A DNA stretch of 64,000 nucleotides. It comes from Siphlonurus alternatus (Eukaryota; Arthropoda; Insecta; Ephemeroptera; Siphlonuridae). The translations under genes and the position numbers were made by a program. The stretch spans positions 26,244,069-26,308,068 of the forward strand of contig OX463788.1 in the NCBI GenBank assembly GCA_949825025.1. Direction: 5' to 3'. How positions within the stretch are numbered: the stretch's first letter is position 1; the number at the start of each line of letters is the position of its first letter. Positions 12,421 through 24,859 of this stretch are shown here, in pieces. The notes below the pieces were generated by a model. That model saw only the letters and a list, made by a program, of their open reading frames with translations, had not been told where the DNA came from and ran no database searches.

Positions 12421-14095
12421 ATATATATAAGGATTCATTCGACTCAACATTTATATTTAAGCTATATACAATTAATTAACCTTATAATATAAGCATACTT
12501 GCAAAATTTTGACGTAATATATTCATTACTGAATGGAATCTATATAATATATATATATATATATATCGGATATCGCTATGTATATGATCATGCACTGAAC
12601 GTTGCATTGTGAGATGCGAGTTAATTATACATTTTTGTTCCTGCGCGGTATTATTTAAAAAAGTAATTTATTGACACAATGGTATTAATACGAAACAAAG
12701 AGAACCAAATGAAAAAAACTGTCAATAGCAACCAGATATATGTAGAGAGTTTTAGTTTGCGACGACGTAGAATGGAAGACATAAAAACGTTAACATCTGT
12801 TGCTCATGCATGGTAATGAAGCAACCACTACAATCACTATAATATATGTAGTGCTAGAGCTTACTGCCAACCTTAACTGAGTTCTTAGTATAATATATTA
12901 TATCAAGCATTGCAAATGTATACTTCTGAATATTTATAATATATGTTACATGCATGACACTCTCATTTGATGTGAATGTCATCGTTGAAGGTTTATTTCC
13001 TGTTATATCACATTGCAACATAAATTAGTATGAACAAAAAACAAAATCCAGAGAGCAAAGGGGGGAAAAAAAAACTTTATCGACAATCCATACTGTTGGA
13101 CGAAAGCTCCAACGAAAGTAGGGCCTCATCTTGTCTGTATCATTCTGTATGCATAAAATAAAGAAAAAGATAAAAGAACACCTGATACGATGATGAGCCA
13201 AATGTAAAGAGCGTGCGTAACCCTTGATTATGATAAATAGGAATTGTCTCATTTCCTCTTTGGAACAACTTCAATGAACTAATTTAACCAATAAAAATAA
13301 AGTCTTTCTTCCGATTCCACCTTATGCAATTTTCAACCTTATGCCGGTGATTTAGTGGGTTTCCGAAAAAGGCGAGATCGAAAAAACTTGACATATAAAC
13401 ATAAGGGAAAGTCAACAATAAGAAAAAGAAAACAAAATACAGGCATATATATGGATCCAGGTGGGCTTAAGCTGAACGGGCTGAAGGGGCTGGGGCTGCA
13501 GCTAAATTTCATAAATGGTATAATATGCTGTAGTGAAATGATTCCTAAATAAATAAACATGAAACAAATATATAGACAACAATTTAAGAATTTATCATCA
13601 AGGTCGATTTAATTACAATATGAAATTATACGCATCCTTTGGTCTTTGAAACACTATATTTATAATATAATTTATAGCTCGCTGCATTTTTAAGTCACAA
13701 AATAAACAACTTGAAGGTCAACGGATTGAAATAAGTATGAGACATCGTAGTTAAAGATATTAATCTGGAGTCGCTTGAGTTGTGATGCAAAAAGAGCGGA
13801 TACTCTTTTCTCTTTGATTGCTTCCTGACGACAAACAAGGAAGAGGGAAGAGGGATAAACAATTACTATATATAATAATATTATACCTTACAGGTTGAGG
13901 TCAACCTTTTCCGTGTGCATTATTGCTATATGATATATAACATTCTGAATATCATCTTAATGCGCAAATAGTTTAACCAAGAAAATATTCTGTCAATAAT
14001 TTGCCTATTTATTATATTGTTATATCCAATACATTCCATTAGGTAGTCCTTTCATACGTGATACATTAAATGCAATAGACTTATAATTATTATCA
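12421..14095. other. intergenic sequence, nothing recognised
   Basis: AT-rich with an (AT)n tract at about 12546-12565. Overlapping short frames at 13339-13560 on both strands look incidental. Confidence 0.5.
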
Positions 14096-14103
14096 ATTAC
14101 AAG

Positions 14104-14263
14104 CAGGCGCGGATCCAGAACCAAATGTCAGGAGGGTCTGTCTCCATAAGACCAATGTTAAAAAATTTAATTGGAGTGGGGGAAATGCATGTATTACCCA
14201 TGTTAAATCCAAAATTTCGGAGAGGGTTGCAGCCTCCCGAGCCACTCCCTGGATCTGCGCCTG
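14104..14263. mobile_element. 160-bp hAT-type MITE
   Basis: Ends CAGGCGCGGATCCAG and the complement of CAGGCGCAGATCCAG. Flanked by 8-bp target duplications ATTACAAG (14096-14103) and ATTACGAG (14264-14271), 7 of 8 matching. The CAG start and 8-bp duplication are hAT hallmarks. Confidence 0.8.
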
Positions 14264-14288
14264 ATTACGAGTGGGATATAATAATAAT

Positions 14289-15360
14289 TATTACACCCGG
14301 CTGTTCTTGACTCATGCTAAACACTGTGTGGGGAAAGTTCAGCACGCGACGCGTGGGACCGCGCCCTTGGGGCTCCACCTGGGGGTTGTTTAATTACAGC
14401 CCTCAGTCCATAGCCACTAACCGGTTATGGAGCCTGATGAGCTCTCCCTGCTGCCGCGGAGCTCAGAGTACCTAGGCAGCAAAATTTCGGCAATGCTGGG
14501 GAATCTCATAGTTAAACAGCAGACTATGGGAGGATAAATGCAACGGTCCCTAGCGCAATAGTCGGAGGTTGCGTGAAGGAGTCCCCGGATGGCCGGCGTG
14601 ATCAGTTTGCCGGCTTCACCTAGTGGCGGGGAGGTCCGCGGGATCGGCCACCTTACCATCAGGGTGGTTTTGGTGGAGGTGGGTGCTCCACTCTGTGGGT
14701 GGATGGTTATAGGTGCACCGGAAACCTGCAGAGTGGGAGCGGCAGGCTGACGGAACGGTGGCTTACTTGACGCAAGTCAGGAGCAGCCGTGTCAGCGTAG
14801 GGTGGGGTTTTTGTAGGTGGGGGTTGCGCGCGAGCGCTATGTGGTGTATTCACTGTGTGGGGGGAACTATGTTTCGTGTATGGTGACCAGCCGGCCGGCT
14901 CAGGGAGATGTGGTGCCAATATATCGTAGTGGCCCGTGCAGTCAGGAAGTAGTCCCCTTGGTCTGCCACTCGTATGAAGAACGCTCCTCATGGATATTTT
15001 CGGTGAGGCAGCGGTCTGAAGGTGAGGCTCTCCAAACGGGTGGGTGAAGCAAAGCTAATATCCGAACACAACAGTGAACGGCGCTCGCGGACGGGGATTG
15101 TGGGTCGGGGGAGAGGGTGCAAAGCTCGGTCGCGATGAGGCTGATGGTCACTGCGGTGACACTACTCGTACGTCATGCTCGGGGTACTGGACCCGGGTCC
15201 TACGGGTGTGATTCCGTGGAGGCTGGGTTACACCGTGGCCGAAAGTCTGGCACTCCAAGGGGGCATTGTTGGGGTAAAAACGAGGCACTGCTGGGTCTTT
15301 CCTATGACCAGGGCAATCTAGTAGTGTCTCACAAAAAAAAAAAAATAATAATAATAAACC
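14289..15360 (+). mobile_element. GC-rich element between TAA repeats, probable LINE 3' part
   Basis: This 1.07 kb block is strikingly GC-rich beside its neighbours. It starts right after ATAATAATAATTATTA and ends in an A-run plus TAATAATAATAA. No protein family is recognised in any frame; frames at 14817-15047 and 15117-15383 look incidental. A 3' A/TAA tail with TAA repeats on both sides recalls R4/Dong-clade LINEs, which insert into TAA repeats, but no reverse transcriptase is present to confirm this. Confidence 0.45.
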
Positions 15361-16691
15361 ACCCCAACTTGGTTGGGAGTTAAAAACAAAAAATAATAAT
15401 AATAATAATTTTATTTCGAAGGCAAAGGTGGTACAAGACAACATACATCACGTCAAAATCTCAATCAACACACTTAAAAATAACAATAAATTGACACTAT
15501 CACAACATAATACTAAATACTAACAGAAAAAAAAACAATATTTCATATTAACGCTACAAAAAAAAATTATCAGCTTACATATGTATTAAATTTTAATGTT
15601 AATTAATTTTAAGATTTTAGGTTAAACAATTCTCAGGTAACTTATTAGCAAAAAAGCTTTTTACTGAATAAAACTCTTTATCAATCATCAACAATTTAAG
15701 CTTTGATTTAAAAACAGAATCAGATTCAATGCTTTTTAAACACGACGGAAGAAAATCATATATCTTAGCACATTGAAAATGAGGATTACCCTCAGCAAAC
15801 ATTGAGTTCCGTATTTCAACCACTGGATTGTTTCTATTTCTTGTGTATTATAGCAATGAACTATATCAGAACTCTTGTATAGTTCAGGGTGGTTCCTCTT
15901 AAACATTGCACAATGAACAATATACATGCAAGGAACAGTTAAAATATTATTACTTTTAAAATATGTAACACAGGAGTCCCTTTTTCTAAATTTCAACATA
16001 GTTCGCAAAGATAGTTTTTGTAAAATGAAAACCTTTTGTAACAATTTATTACTTGAACCATAAAATATTAAGTCACACGACAAATGAAAGTAAACATAGG
16101 CATAATATACTGCCATTAAGGAATCATGTGATACAACTTCCCTTATAGAATACAATACAAAATTAGCTGAATTGATTTTTTTTTTCACAGCTTCAACATG
16201 TAAAGTCCAATCTAATCTCTCATTAATATTTAAACCAAGGAATTTTATATCGCTTACTCTTTGAATTGATTTATTATTTAATTGAAATTGGTAGCTACAA
16301 TTCTGTAAATTTCTAGGAGAGTGGAATTGAAGAAATGCAGTTTTGTCCATATTTAGCAACAATTTATTGCTAATGCACCATCGCTGCATTTCTGTTATGG
16401 TAATTTTTACTTTCATAATAAGGTCTTCCTCGGAGTCTGCTGTTACAATAGCGGTTTTATCGTCCGCGTATTTTATGATTTTTGCATTAGATATAAAATT
16501 TGGCAAGTCATTCGTTCCTGTTCCATAAAGATTACATGATAACTTCCCTCCTTGTGGCACTCCATTTATTTATGGAGTGCCATAATTTATTTAATTTATT
16601 GCTAAACGGGCAATAAATTAGATTTTACTGCTAATTTCTGACTATTTTGCTCGTAAGTTAATTCCACATATTGAAAACGATCTGTTAAATA

Positions 16692-16934
16692 CAAGGATTT
16701 TGTATGTATGGATAGGTTATCTCTATACCAATATCATTTGAGCTACTGAGGCTAATCTCCAACGTAAGATGGCGACCGAGCGCAACCATCCGCAATGTAA
16801 ACTGAATGGAAATTCCCCAACGTAAGATGGCAGACATCCCACTGGTTACTGTTGTAACCGCCACCCACTTCCTCCTCACGACTTTGCCTCACCGACGGCA
16901 GTACCATCACCCATCCATACATACAAAATCCTTG
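16692..16934. mobile_element. 243-bp hAT-type MITE nested in a LINE
   Basis: Perfect 22-bp terminal inverted repeats beginning CAAGGATTTTGTATG. Flanked by perfect 8-bp target duplications GTTAAATA at 16684-16691 and 16935-16942. The interior carries two direct copies of CAACGTAAGATGGC. The insertion splits the LINE reading frame. Confidence 0.92.
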
Positions 16935-17008
16935 GTTAAATAAGAGTCAATTAATTTTAAACTGTTATCATCTGATCCAATATTTTTTAATTTTGATAAA
17001 ATTACGTC

Positions 17009-17500
17009 CAGTGATGCAACACTTCGCGAAGCTTCGCGCGAAATTTTGCTAGTTTCGCGAATATTCGTGAAGTTTCGCAAGCCAAGTTTCGCGAAAGTTT
17101 CGCGCGAAACTTCGCGAAATTGATATATTTGAATTTCCCGCTCTACTTTTTCGAATCGTATTTAATGAATACGCCGTTTTCTTCCTAATTTTGCTTTAAT
17201 GACAGGTTTAATTGCATAAATGAAAAAAAAGAGATCAATTTAATTTATTAGATATAAAAAAAAATAAATTTCTTTTTTATTAATTTTAAAAATTACTTTT
17301 AAGTATTTTTAAAATCATTTAACACATTCGAGGATAAACAGGTCATGAAAGGGACCATTTTATCTTGTTTTCTTAATTTTTTGATGAATATATGAAAAAT
17401 TGCATTGCGACAGTCATTTTTTAAATTTCGCGAAGTTTCGCGAATATTCGCGTGAAAGTTTCGTGCACCATGTTTCGCGCGAAGTTTTGCATCTCTGAAT
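17009..17500. mobile_element. 492-bp hAT-type element with TTTCGCG-rich ends
   Basis: The left end is CAGTGATGCAACACTTCGCG; the right-end complement is CAGAGATGCAAAACTTCGCG, followed by three extra bases. The flanks ATTACGTC (17001-17008) and TTTACGTC (17501-17508) match 7 of 8. Both arms hold arrays of the self-complementary words TTCGCGAA and TTCGCGCGAA. No transposase is present. Nested in the LINE. Confidence 0.82.
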
Positions 17501-18415
17501 TTTACGTCTTTTTCTAGGCAATCAAATGCTTAAGATAAATAAAAAAATATTGCTATACAGTATTTTTTATTGTCAATTGCTGTGTAAACTGAGTTTAATA
17601 AATAAAAAATGGCTGTGGCCGTTGAACGATTTTTGACAAAACCATGTTGATTGGGTGATATTAAAAATTGTTTTCTAATCTATGTGTCATTAATTGATCA
17701 TCCAATCAATATACCTTCAAATAATTTGCCAAATACCGAAATTTTTGATATAGCTCTATAATTTTTCAGTAAATGCGTGTCACCATTCTTAAATAACGGT
17801 GTAACCACTGATTTTTTAATATTTTTGGAAATTTATTTTCTTTAATAGAACAATTCATTAAATATGTAAGTGGTACTGACAACAACTTATCACAAAATAT
17901 TTAACCACTGTGTAGGGTATTTCATCAGGCCCTGCTGCATTTTTATTTGGCAGTGCTTTAATTTTTTTTAACATCATATCATAATTAATATATTCAAATT
18001 TAAAAGGGGTATTATTATTATTAGGTATAACAAATTCTGAATTATTGTCAATATTTTCAGTAAAATTTTCATGTATTAAGTCATCAACCGATTGTATAAA
18101 AAAATTATTATATGAATTACAAACATCTTGAGGAGAGGTAATTATTTGACCATTTATTGCTAGCTCAGGCAAGTTAAAACACCCAGTTAATTTTAAAACA
18201 TTAGCTGTTTTTTTTACAATCTGCCAAGAAGCTTTAACCTTATTATCAGATGTGTGAATTTCGATATCATTGTCATTTTTTTGTGCCTTTAAAATATATA
18301 TTTAAAGTATATTTAAATTTCTAGCTATCAGCGCGTTCATATGAGATAATAATTTCATAAAGTGTGCTTTATTTAAAAGAGCAAATCCCGGACTATATAC
18401 TCAAAATAGTGATAT

Positions 18416-18419
<4 letters not shown>

Positions 18420-18466
<47 letters not shown>

Positions 18467-18494
18467 TTATATTTATAAATATATATATATATAT
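18420..18494. repeat. (TA)n microsatellite
   Basis: Alternating TA with TTTATA interruptions. Confidence 0.9.
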
Positions 18495-18735
18495 GCATTC
18501 ATATAATACAAGAAATGATAATAAAGTAGCTGTAGGTATATACATATAATATATAGACCTAGTTTATCAGCATTGATATATGATTTTTTTTACCTGGTAT
18601 ATAGTTTGAGAAATATAAAAAACAAATACTGCATTTAAAAATCAGTTGAAACGGATTTTAATTCAAAAGGAGTTTTATTCTGTTAAAGCCTTTTTTAATG
18701 CAAAAATTCCTGAAAATGTAATCATGAACACTTAA
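18495..18735 (+). pseudogene. LINE 3'-terminal coding fragment
   Basis: The plus-strand frame reads HSYNTRNDNKVAV near 18495-18533, then after a decayed stretch KEFYSVKAFFNAKIPENV near 18670-18720 and a stop. This matches the C-terminal end of the LINE at 15396-18300 and marks a second, plus-strand copy. Confidence 0.6.
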
Positions 18736-20293
18736 TGCTGCAGCTGTTACCACGATTTTAGTTATATAATAATTTTTGTACGTGTGTATTTTAACTAAGA
18801 ATTTGTATGAACTATTGTATTCTTTATAATCGGATTACCTAACCTGTAGTCTGTTTTCTGAATATATATAATAAATAAATAAACAAATAATATATATCAC
18901 AATAGGGTAGTTGTTTTCTTTTACTGATTCAAATGATATAAGGCAGTGTTATGTTTGGTTAATTTTGTTTAGAGTTACAAAATGCAGGAAGTTTTTGTAT
19001 TTAAAAGTATATTTTGGCTGTATAATGTAATTATTGTGATTGCTGTGATTTTTTTGTTGCTGTTTAATTGTTGTTATTTTTTTATCACTTTTTGTCTTTT
19101 ACTTTTATATTGACGTAATCCAAGTTTGTCATTGTACAACCATCATGACTGAATAAAAATTTGAATTTTTGAATAATTAATTTTTACTCATTGATAGATA
19201 ATTTTTCATATTATTTCTACTCAACGATTGGCATTTCTATATTAGCATTTTGATGAAAGCTTAGACATCATGCGTCAGATGTTTTATACTGAATACGTAT
19301 TATTATAAATAACCTCTCGAATTATATGGTCTGGAGACTTGTCATTTCACAAGGTTGGACTCAGCGATTTCTTTCACTGTTCAAATGCGACAAAGATTCT
19401 AACCTTCATCTACTTGAATTAAAAATGCCCAGGTGTGGTGCCAAGAACCTGTTGTGTTCAGTTATGCCCAGTATAACTTTTATCTTGACAGCAAGCTGAA
19501 TTAGTACTAGAAATTAAAGTACTAAAGAACTACTTTAAAATTATATTCTCCTCTTAATTAATTTCTGTGGTTTTCTTTTTCATTGATCACTGAGCGTTTT
19601 ATTAGTGATATATATAATAATATGTTCTACAATGACCCCCCATCATTTAATCCAGCGTTACTACATACAGTACCTGGTTTTTAATTTCTCTGCATGGCAG
19701 TTTTTAAAATATATATTTCGCCCCTCATCTTTAAACCAAAATATGTTTATTAAAGCAGGAATTTTTCCAGCGGAGATAAAAATTGACATAAAAGTTTTAG
19801 CAGCTTAATACAAGAATGGACAACACAAAAGGCCTGAAGTCCTTAATATATGTAGAGTATTTCAATGAGTTATGAAATATAAGCTAATTGAAAATTATCT
19901 TAAGTTAATGAAACGTCTAATGCTCATGCAATATGGTTTTATGAAAAAAAAATCTTACACTCTAATACATTAGTATACTATATATTTATTTACTTATTTA
20001 TGAAAATGAAAAATTAGACTTCTTTTTTTTATTTACTATTTTTTTTTTTTTTTGTAAATAATAAAATTGTGTGATTTTTGGCACTGCTGTAGAACACATA
20101 ATATATACATATTTAATAGGGTGCACTTGTCACAGTGGTATATAATATCAGATTGGACACGATCCTAAACAATTTGCTAAGTCGCGTTCACGAAGAGCCG
20201 CAAAGTTAAAATTCAGTCACTTGTGAACAGTAACTTACAATATATATTGTATATATTGTAAATATATATTTACATTATATATATATATATATC
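18736..20293. other. intergenic sequence, nothing recognised
   Basis: AT-rich. A polyadenylation-like GAATAAAAATTTG at 19151-19165 could be another LINE 3' end. Confidence 0.5.
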
Positions 20294-20317
20294 GCTTCAA
20301 CTGAACCCTATTGTAGC

Positions 20318-20318
<1 letters not shown>

Positions 20319-20389
<71 letters not shown>

Positions 20390-20396
20390 TATATTA
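20319..20396. repeat. (TA)n microsatellite
   Basis: About 70 bp of pure TA. Confidence 0.95.
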
Positions 20397-20406
20397 CATA
20401 TATAAT

Positions 20407-20672
20407 GTTGGCACCCAAAGCCAAATTCTGCCCAGGGCCGGAAATAATACGCAGAACTAAATTGGAGCATCGCGAGATGCTCCAAACCCAAAATGAATTC
20501 GTTTTTCGGCCTTGGGTCAAACCACGAGATGTTCCAATCTAGTTCTTGTCAAATCGAATAGCTTCAAATCAATCAAATCCAAAGCCGATGGAGACTTTTA
20601 CCTCGGCTTTGGAGCATTTTCACTTGGCCAGAACTAGATTGGAGCATCGTGGTTTGACCCAAAGCCGAAATT
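20407..20672. mobile_element. MITE with CCAAAGCCGA inverted repeats, copy 1
   Basis: Starts GTTGGCACCCAAAGCC and contains several inverted copies of TTGGAGCATCG and CCAAAGCCGA, forming a multi-stem structure. It is the same family as 28330-28642, in opposite orientation. Confidence 0.75.
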
Positions 20673-20711
20673 AAAAAAAAATCACCCAAATTTTTACGTC
20701 CAGGATGACTG

Positions 20712-20910
20712 TTATCATAATTATAATACGAGAAACAAATCCAATGTTGTTACTGAGAAGCACAATACTCAATTATTAAAAAATTGTGCAATGTATCGAA
20801 CAGCTAAATTATTTGAATTTTTACCCAAGTGTTTAAAACAAATAGAAAATTATAAACTTTTTTGCAAAAAGTTAAAAAGTGTATTAGTAAAAGGAATTTT
20901 ATTCTGTTAA
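20712..20910 (+). pseudogene. LINE C-terminal coding fragment
   Basis: The open frame begins HNYNTRNKSNVV, continues with KLFEFLPKCLKQIENYK, and stops near 20908. It is the conserved end of the same LINE family as 15396-18300. Confidence 0.65.
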
Positions 20911-21039
20911 GGCATTTAAGAGTATAATAAAATGTCCGAAAAAGTGTTATCAGAAATAATGGAAACAAAGTAATATTTACTTATTTTTTTGTAACTAATT
21001 ATATTCTAATTAAAAAAAATTTAATCAGTATATACTCCC

Positions 21040-22387
21040 ATTTGTCAGTGACCTTTGTTATTTATATTATATATATTATATAATATATCAATAATTGATA
21101 AGATTCCACAAAAATATATAACAACAAATCTAACTGATTATCTTGCAGAATATAAATTAATTAACAAAAATCAATATGCGTATCAAAAAGGTCGTTCAAC
21201 AAATGATTTAATTGAAGATATGTCACAATATATTTATAATGAATTAAAGGATAATAACCATGTATTAGGACTATTTGTGGATTTTACGAAAGCGTTTGAT
21301 ACGCTAAATCAAGATATTTTGTTGATGAGTTAGAGAAGGTGGGAATAAGAGGTCCCACACTTGACCTAATAAGAGATTATTTAAAAAATAGAAAAATAAT
21401 GGTTGAAATAAATAATGTAAAGGGTGATGAATGGGAAATTAAATGGGGCACACCACAGGGAGGAACTATTTCTGCGATATTATTTAACATTTATGTTAAT
21501 AGTATCTCTTCGGCATTAAAAAATTGCAGATTATTTATGTTTGCTGATGACCTACTAATACTTGTATCTAACAGAGATTTTTCAGAAGCTCATACAAATT
21601 TACAAATAAATGCAAACCAATTAGCGTACTGGGCACATGATTATGGTTTAATTATTAATACAAATAAAACTAAAGTGATGCATATATGTAATAAATATTT
21701 GAGAAAAAATGAATGTATAAAAATAACAATCCATAATAATGATTGCCTCCATAAGTTCTTTGAAAATTGCACATGTGAGATAATTGAGCAATTAAAAATT
21801 CATAAATATTTGGGTATAATCATTGATGAAAATTTCGAATGGCATCCTCAAATAAATAAAATTATTAATAAATTGAGATCAGTGATGGCACAAATATATA
21901 AATTAAAATCAATAATTAATGAAAAAACACTAAGAAAGGTATATTTTGCATTAGTACATCCGTTTATAATTTATGAAATCCTGGGTTGGGGATTTACTGA
22001 GTCAGGTGCTATGACAAAGTTAATAAAAATGCAAAAAAGGGTGTTAATATCAATGAAAATTGGAGATATTATAAGTTTGAATCTGATGATAATGTTTATA
22101 AGTATTGGAACGTACTACCAGTAAATCTTCAAGCCAAATTTTCATTAATTTATAAAAGGTATTTTGATTCGAATCACGGTGAATTGCTTGTGCATAATTA
22201 TGATACAAGATTAATACTATATGACCCTTTAATTGCACCAAAAAGATTAAATAGATTTTGTGAAAAAACATGGGATTATATTGTACCAAGATTATGGAAT
22301 GAAATGCCATTAAATTTAAAATGTCTAGAGTCCAAAAATTTAGTTAAAAAACACATAAAAAATTGGTTACTTTCTTTATCAAAATAA
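21040..22387 (+). pseudogene. non-LTR retrotransposon reverse transcriptase, 5'-truncated and frameshifted
   Basis: The frame through 21333 carries QYAYQKGRSTNDLIEDM and VDFTKAFDTLN. A stop/frameshift at about 21331 is followed by 21339-22124, with TPQGGTISAILFN and the catalytic FADD. A later frame (22184-22387) carries the C-terminal VHNYDTR and LWNEMPLN. With the endonuclease missing, only about 450 residues of RT and thumb remain. The coding sequence is very AT-rich. It is inactive because of the frameshifts. Confidence 0.85.
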
Positions 22388-22919
22388 AATTTAATATATA
22401 ATATATTCTATAATTAAAATGAAATACATGAAAAAAATCTTTCTTTTGTTTCAAATCTTTACTTCGTTTAGATACTCGTGATGTTGATAATTTGTATAAG
22501 TTACTAATTAATTTATATTTATTTTAATTTAATCACTTTTGGGTAACTGTGTTATACTGATTTTTGTTCTATATTTGGAACTATGTATAATTATAGTAAC
22601 TTTTATTATTTATTATTTCTGCAATTTAAAGTAAATAATTTAAAAATTATTTTTTGTTGGATATTTTGAAAATTCAAATATTTTTAATAAAATTTTATTC
22701 AAAATTCATTATAAAATAGTCCCTGCTCAAAAATCTTGAGCAATATCTTACAAGATCTTTTATGATCTTGTCAAGTGAACTCAAGAAATCCAAAACAGAG
22801 GCAAGACAGTAATCAATGCTGGTCAGGAATATATATTATCCTTCTAAAAATAATATTTAAGCAAAAAATTTGGGAAAAGTCAAAAAATAAGATATTTTTG
22901 GTTTAAAAAGATCTTGAGC

Positions 22920-24850
22920 AAGATAATAATCTTGTTCAAGACGTCATTTTTTACGTAAGATCGACATCTTGGCAAGAAACATACTTGCGCAAGAAAAAAT
23001 ATTTTGCAAGATAGAAAATCTTGCACGTGTTTTCGAATTTTTTGCAAGATTATTTCTTGAGCTAGTTTATGGCTTGCGCACGATGGTAATCTTGCTCAAG
23101 AAGTCATTTCTTACGCAAGATAGACATCTTGGCAAGTAATTAACTTGCTCAAGAAAAAATCTTACGTAAGATTGAAAATCTTGCGCGCGTGTTCAAAATT
23201 TTCTCAAGATTTTTTCTTGGGTACGTTACCGTCTTGCGTAAGATCACAATCTTGTGCAAGAAATCATTTCTTACCCAAGATTTCCATCTTGGGCAAGTAA
23301 TAGACTCGAACAAGAAAAAATCTTACGCTTGTTTTCATAGTTATCGCAAGATTTTTTCTTGGGTAAGTTACCGTCTTGCGTAAGATGGCAATTTTGGCCA
23401 AAAAATCATTTCTTACCCAAGATTTCCATCTCGGGCAAGTAATAGACTTCAGCAAGAAAAAATCTTGAGAAAATTTTGAACACGCAAGCAAGATTTTTTC
23501 TTGCTGAAGTCTATTACTTGCCCAAGATGGAAATCTTGGGTAAGAAATGATTTCTTGGCCAAAATTGCCATCTTACGCAAGACGGTAACTTACCCAAGAA
23601 AAAATGTTGCGATAACTATGAAAACAAGCGTAAGATTTTTTTCTTGTTCGTGTCTATTACTTGCTTAAGATGGAAATCTTGGGTAAGAAATGATTTCTTG
23701 CACAAGATTGCCATCTTACGCAAGACGGTAACTTACCCAAGAATAAATATTGAGATAACTATGAAAACAAGCGTAAGATTTTTTTCTTGTCCGTGTCTAT
23801 TACTTGCCCAAGATGGAAATCTTGGGTAAGAAATGATTTCTTGCACAAGATTGCCATCTTACGCAAGACGGTAACTTACCCAAGAAAAAATCTTGAGAAA
23901 ATTTTGAACACGCAAGCAAGATTTTTTCTTGGGTAAGTTACCGTCTTGCGTAAGATGGCAATGTTGTGCAAGGAATCATTTCTTACCCAAGATTTCCATC
24001 TTGGGCAAGTAATAGACATCACGAACAAGAAAAAATCTTACGCTTGTTTTCATAGTTATCGCAAGATTTTTTCTTGAGTAAGTTACCGTCTTGCGTAAGA
24101 TGGCAATCTTGGCCAAGAAATCATTTCTTACCAAAGAGATTCATCTTGGGCAAGTAATAGACTTAAGCAAGAAAAAATCTTGCGCGCGTGTTCAAAATTT
24201 TCTCAAGATTTTTTCTTGGGTAAGTTACCGTCTTGCGTAAGATGGCAATCTTGTGCAAGAAATCATTTCTTACCCAATATTTCAATCTTTGGCAAGTAAT
24301 AGACTCGAGCAAGAAAAAAATCTTAGGCTAGTTTTCATAGTTAACGCAATATTTTTTCTTGGGTAAGTTACCGTCTTGCGTAAGATGGCAATCTTGGCCA
24401 AGAAATCATTTCTTACCCAAGAGATCCATTTTGGGCCAGTAATGGACTCGAGCAAGAAAAAATCTTACGCTTGTTTTCATGCAAGATTTTTTCTTGGGTA
24501 AGTTACCATCTTGCGTAAGATGGCAATCTTGTGCAAAAAATCATTTCTTACCCAAGATTAACTAATATCTTGTACCCAAAATTTACATCTTGGACAAGAA
24601 ATAGGCTCGAGCAAGAAAAAATCATATGCTTATTTTCATGGTTTTTGCGAGATTATTTCTTGGACAAGTTACCGTCTTGCGTAAGATGGAAGTTTTGTCC
24701 AACATGTCTTTTCTTACCCAAGATTTCCATCTTGAGCAAGTAACAGACTCGAGCAAGAAAAAACTTTACACTTCTTTTCATAGTTATGGCAAGATGGCAA
24801 TCTTAAAATGGCAATCTTGTTCAAGAAGTAATTTCTTACGCAAGATTTAA
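22920..24850. repeat. tandem array of about 140-bp units, partly inverted
   Basis: The word CTTGGGTAAGTTACCG or close variants recurs at 23215, 23359, 23939, 24073, 24215, 24359, 24493 and (diverged) 24659. Between about 23490 and 23930 the units run in the opposite direction. Confidence 0.85.
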
Positions 24851-24859
24851 GTAAGTGTG

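Larger units (their letters stand above)
15396..18300 (-). mobile_element. non-LTR retrotransposon remnant, interrupted by two hAT-type elements
   Basis: On the minus strand, pieces of one reverse transcriptase line up in order. A linker-domain piece lies at 18172-17858. RT motifs (TPLFKNG, NYRAIS, HGFVKNRST) lie at about 17850-17600. A degenerate LSKAFD-like block lies just before 17508, then a YLT-containing piece at 17000-16935 and 16684-16600. The catalytic region with PQGGKLS and YADDK is at 16560-15736, and the C-terminal tail with FLPSCLKSIES ends at a stop near 15622. The frame shifts at least once near 15820. The coding order is restored when the insertions 16692-16934 and 17009-17500 are mentally removed. 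The 3' end has a TAA-repeat tail at about 15386-15411. It resembles CR1/Jockey-type elements. It is not functional. Confidence 0.85.

Noticed and set aside
13339..13560. Overlapping frames on both strands
   Set aside because: Neither shows domains or splice support.
14430..14480. CTGATGAG followed by a possible stem, hammerhead-like
   Set aside because: The required GAAA after stem II is missing (reads TCAGA).
18364..18549. Ile/Tyr-repeat open frame
   Set aside because: Mostly a translated TA microsatellite; only its last residues belong to a LINE fragment.
22920..24850. CRISPR-like regular repeats
   Set aside because: Units are long, diverged, partly inverted and without unique spacers, in a eukaryotic context.
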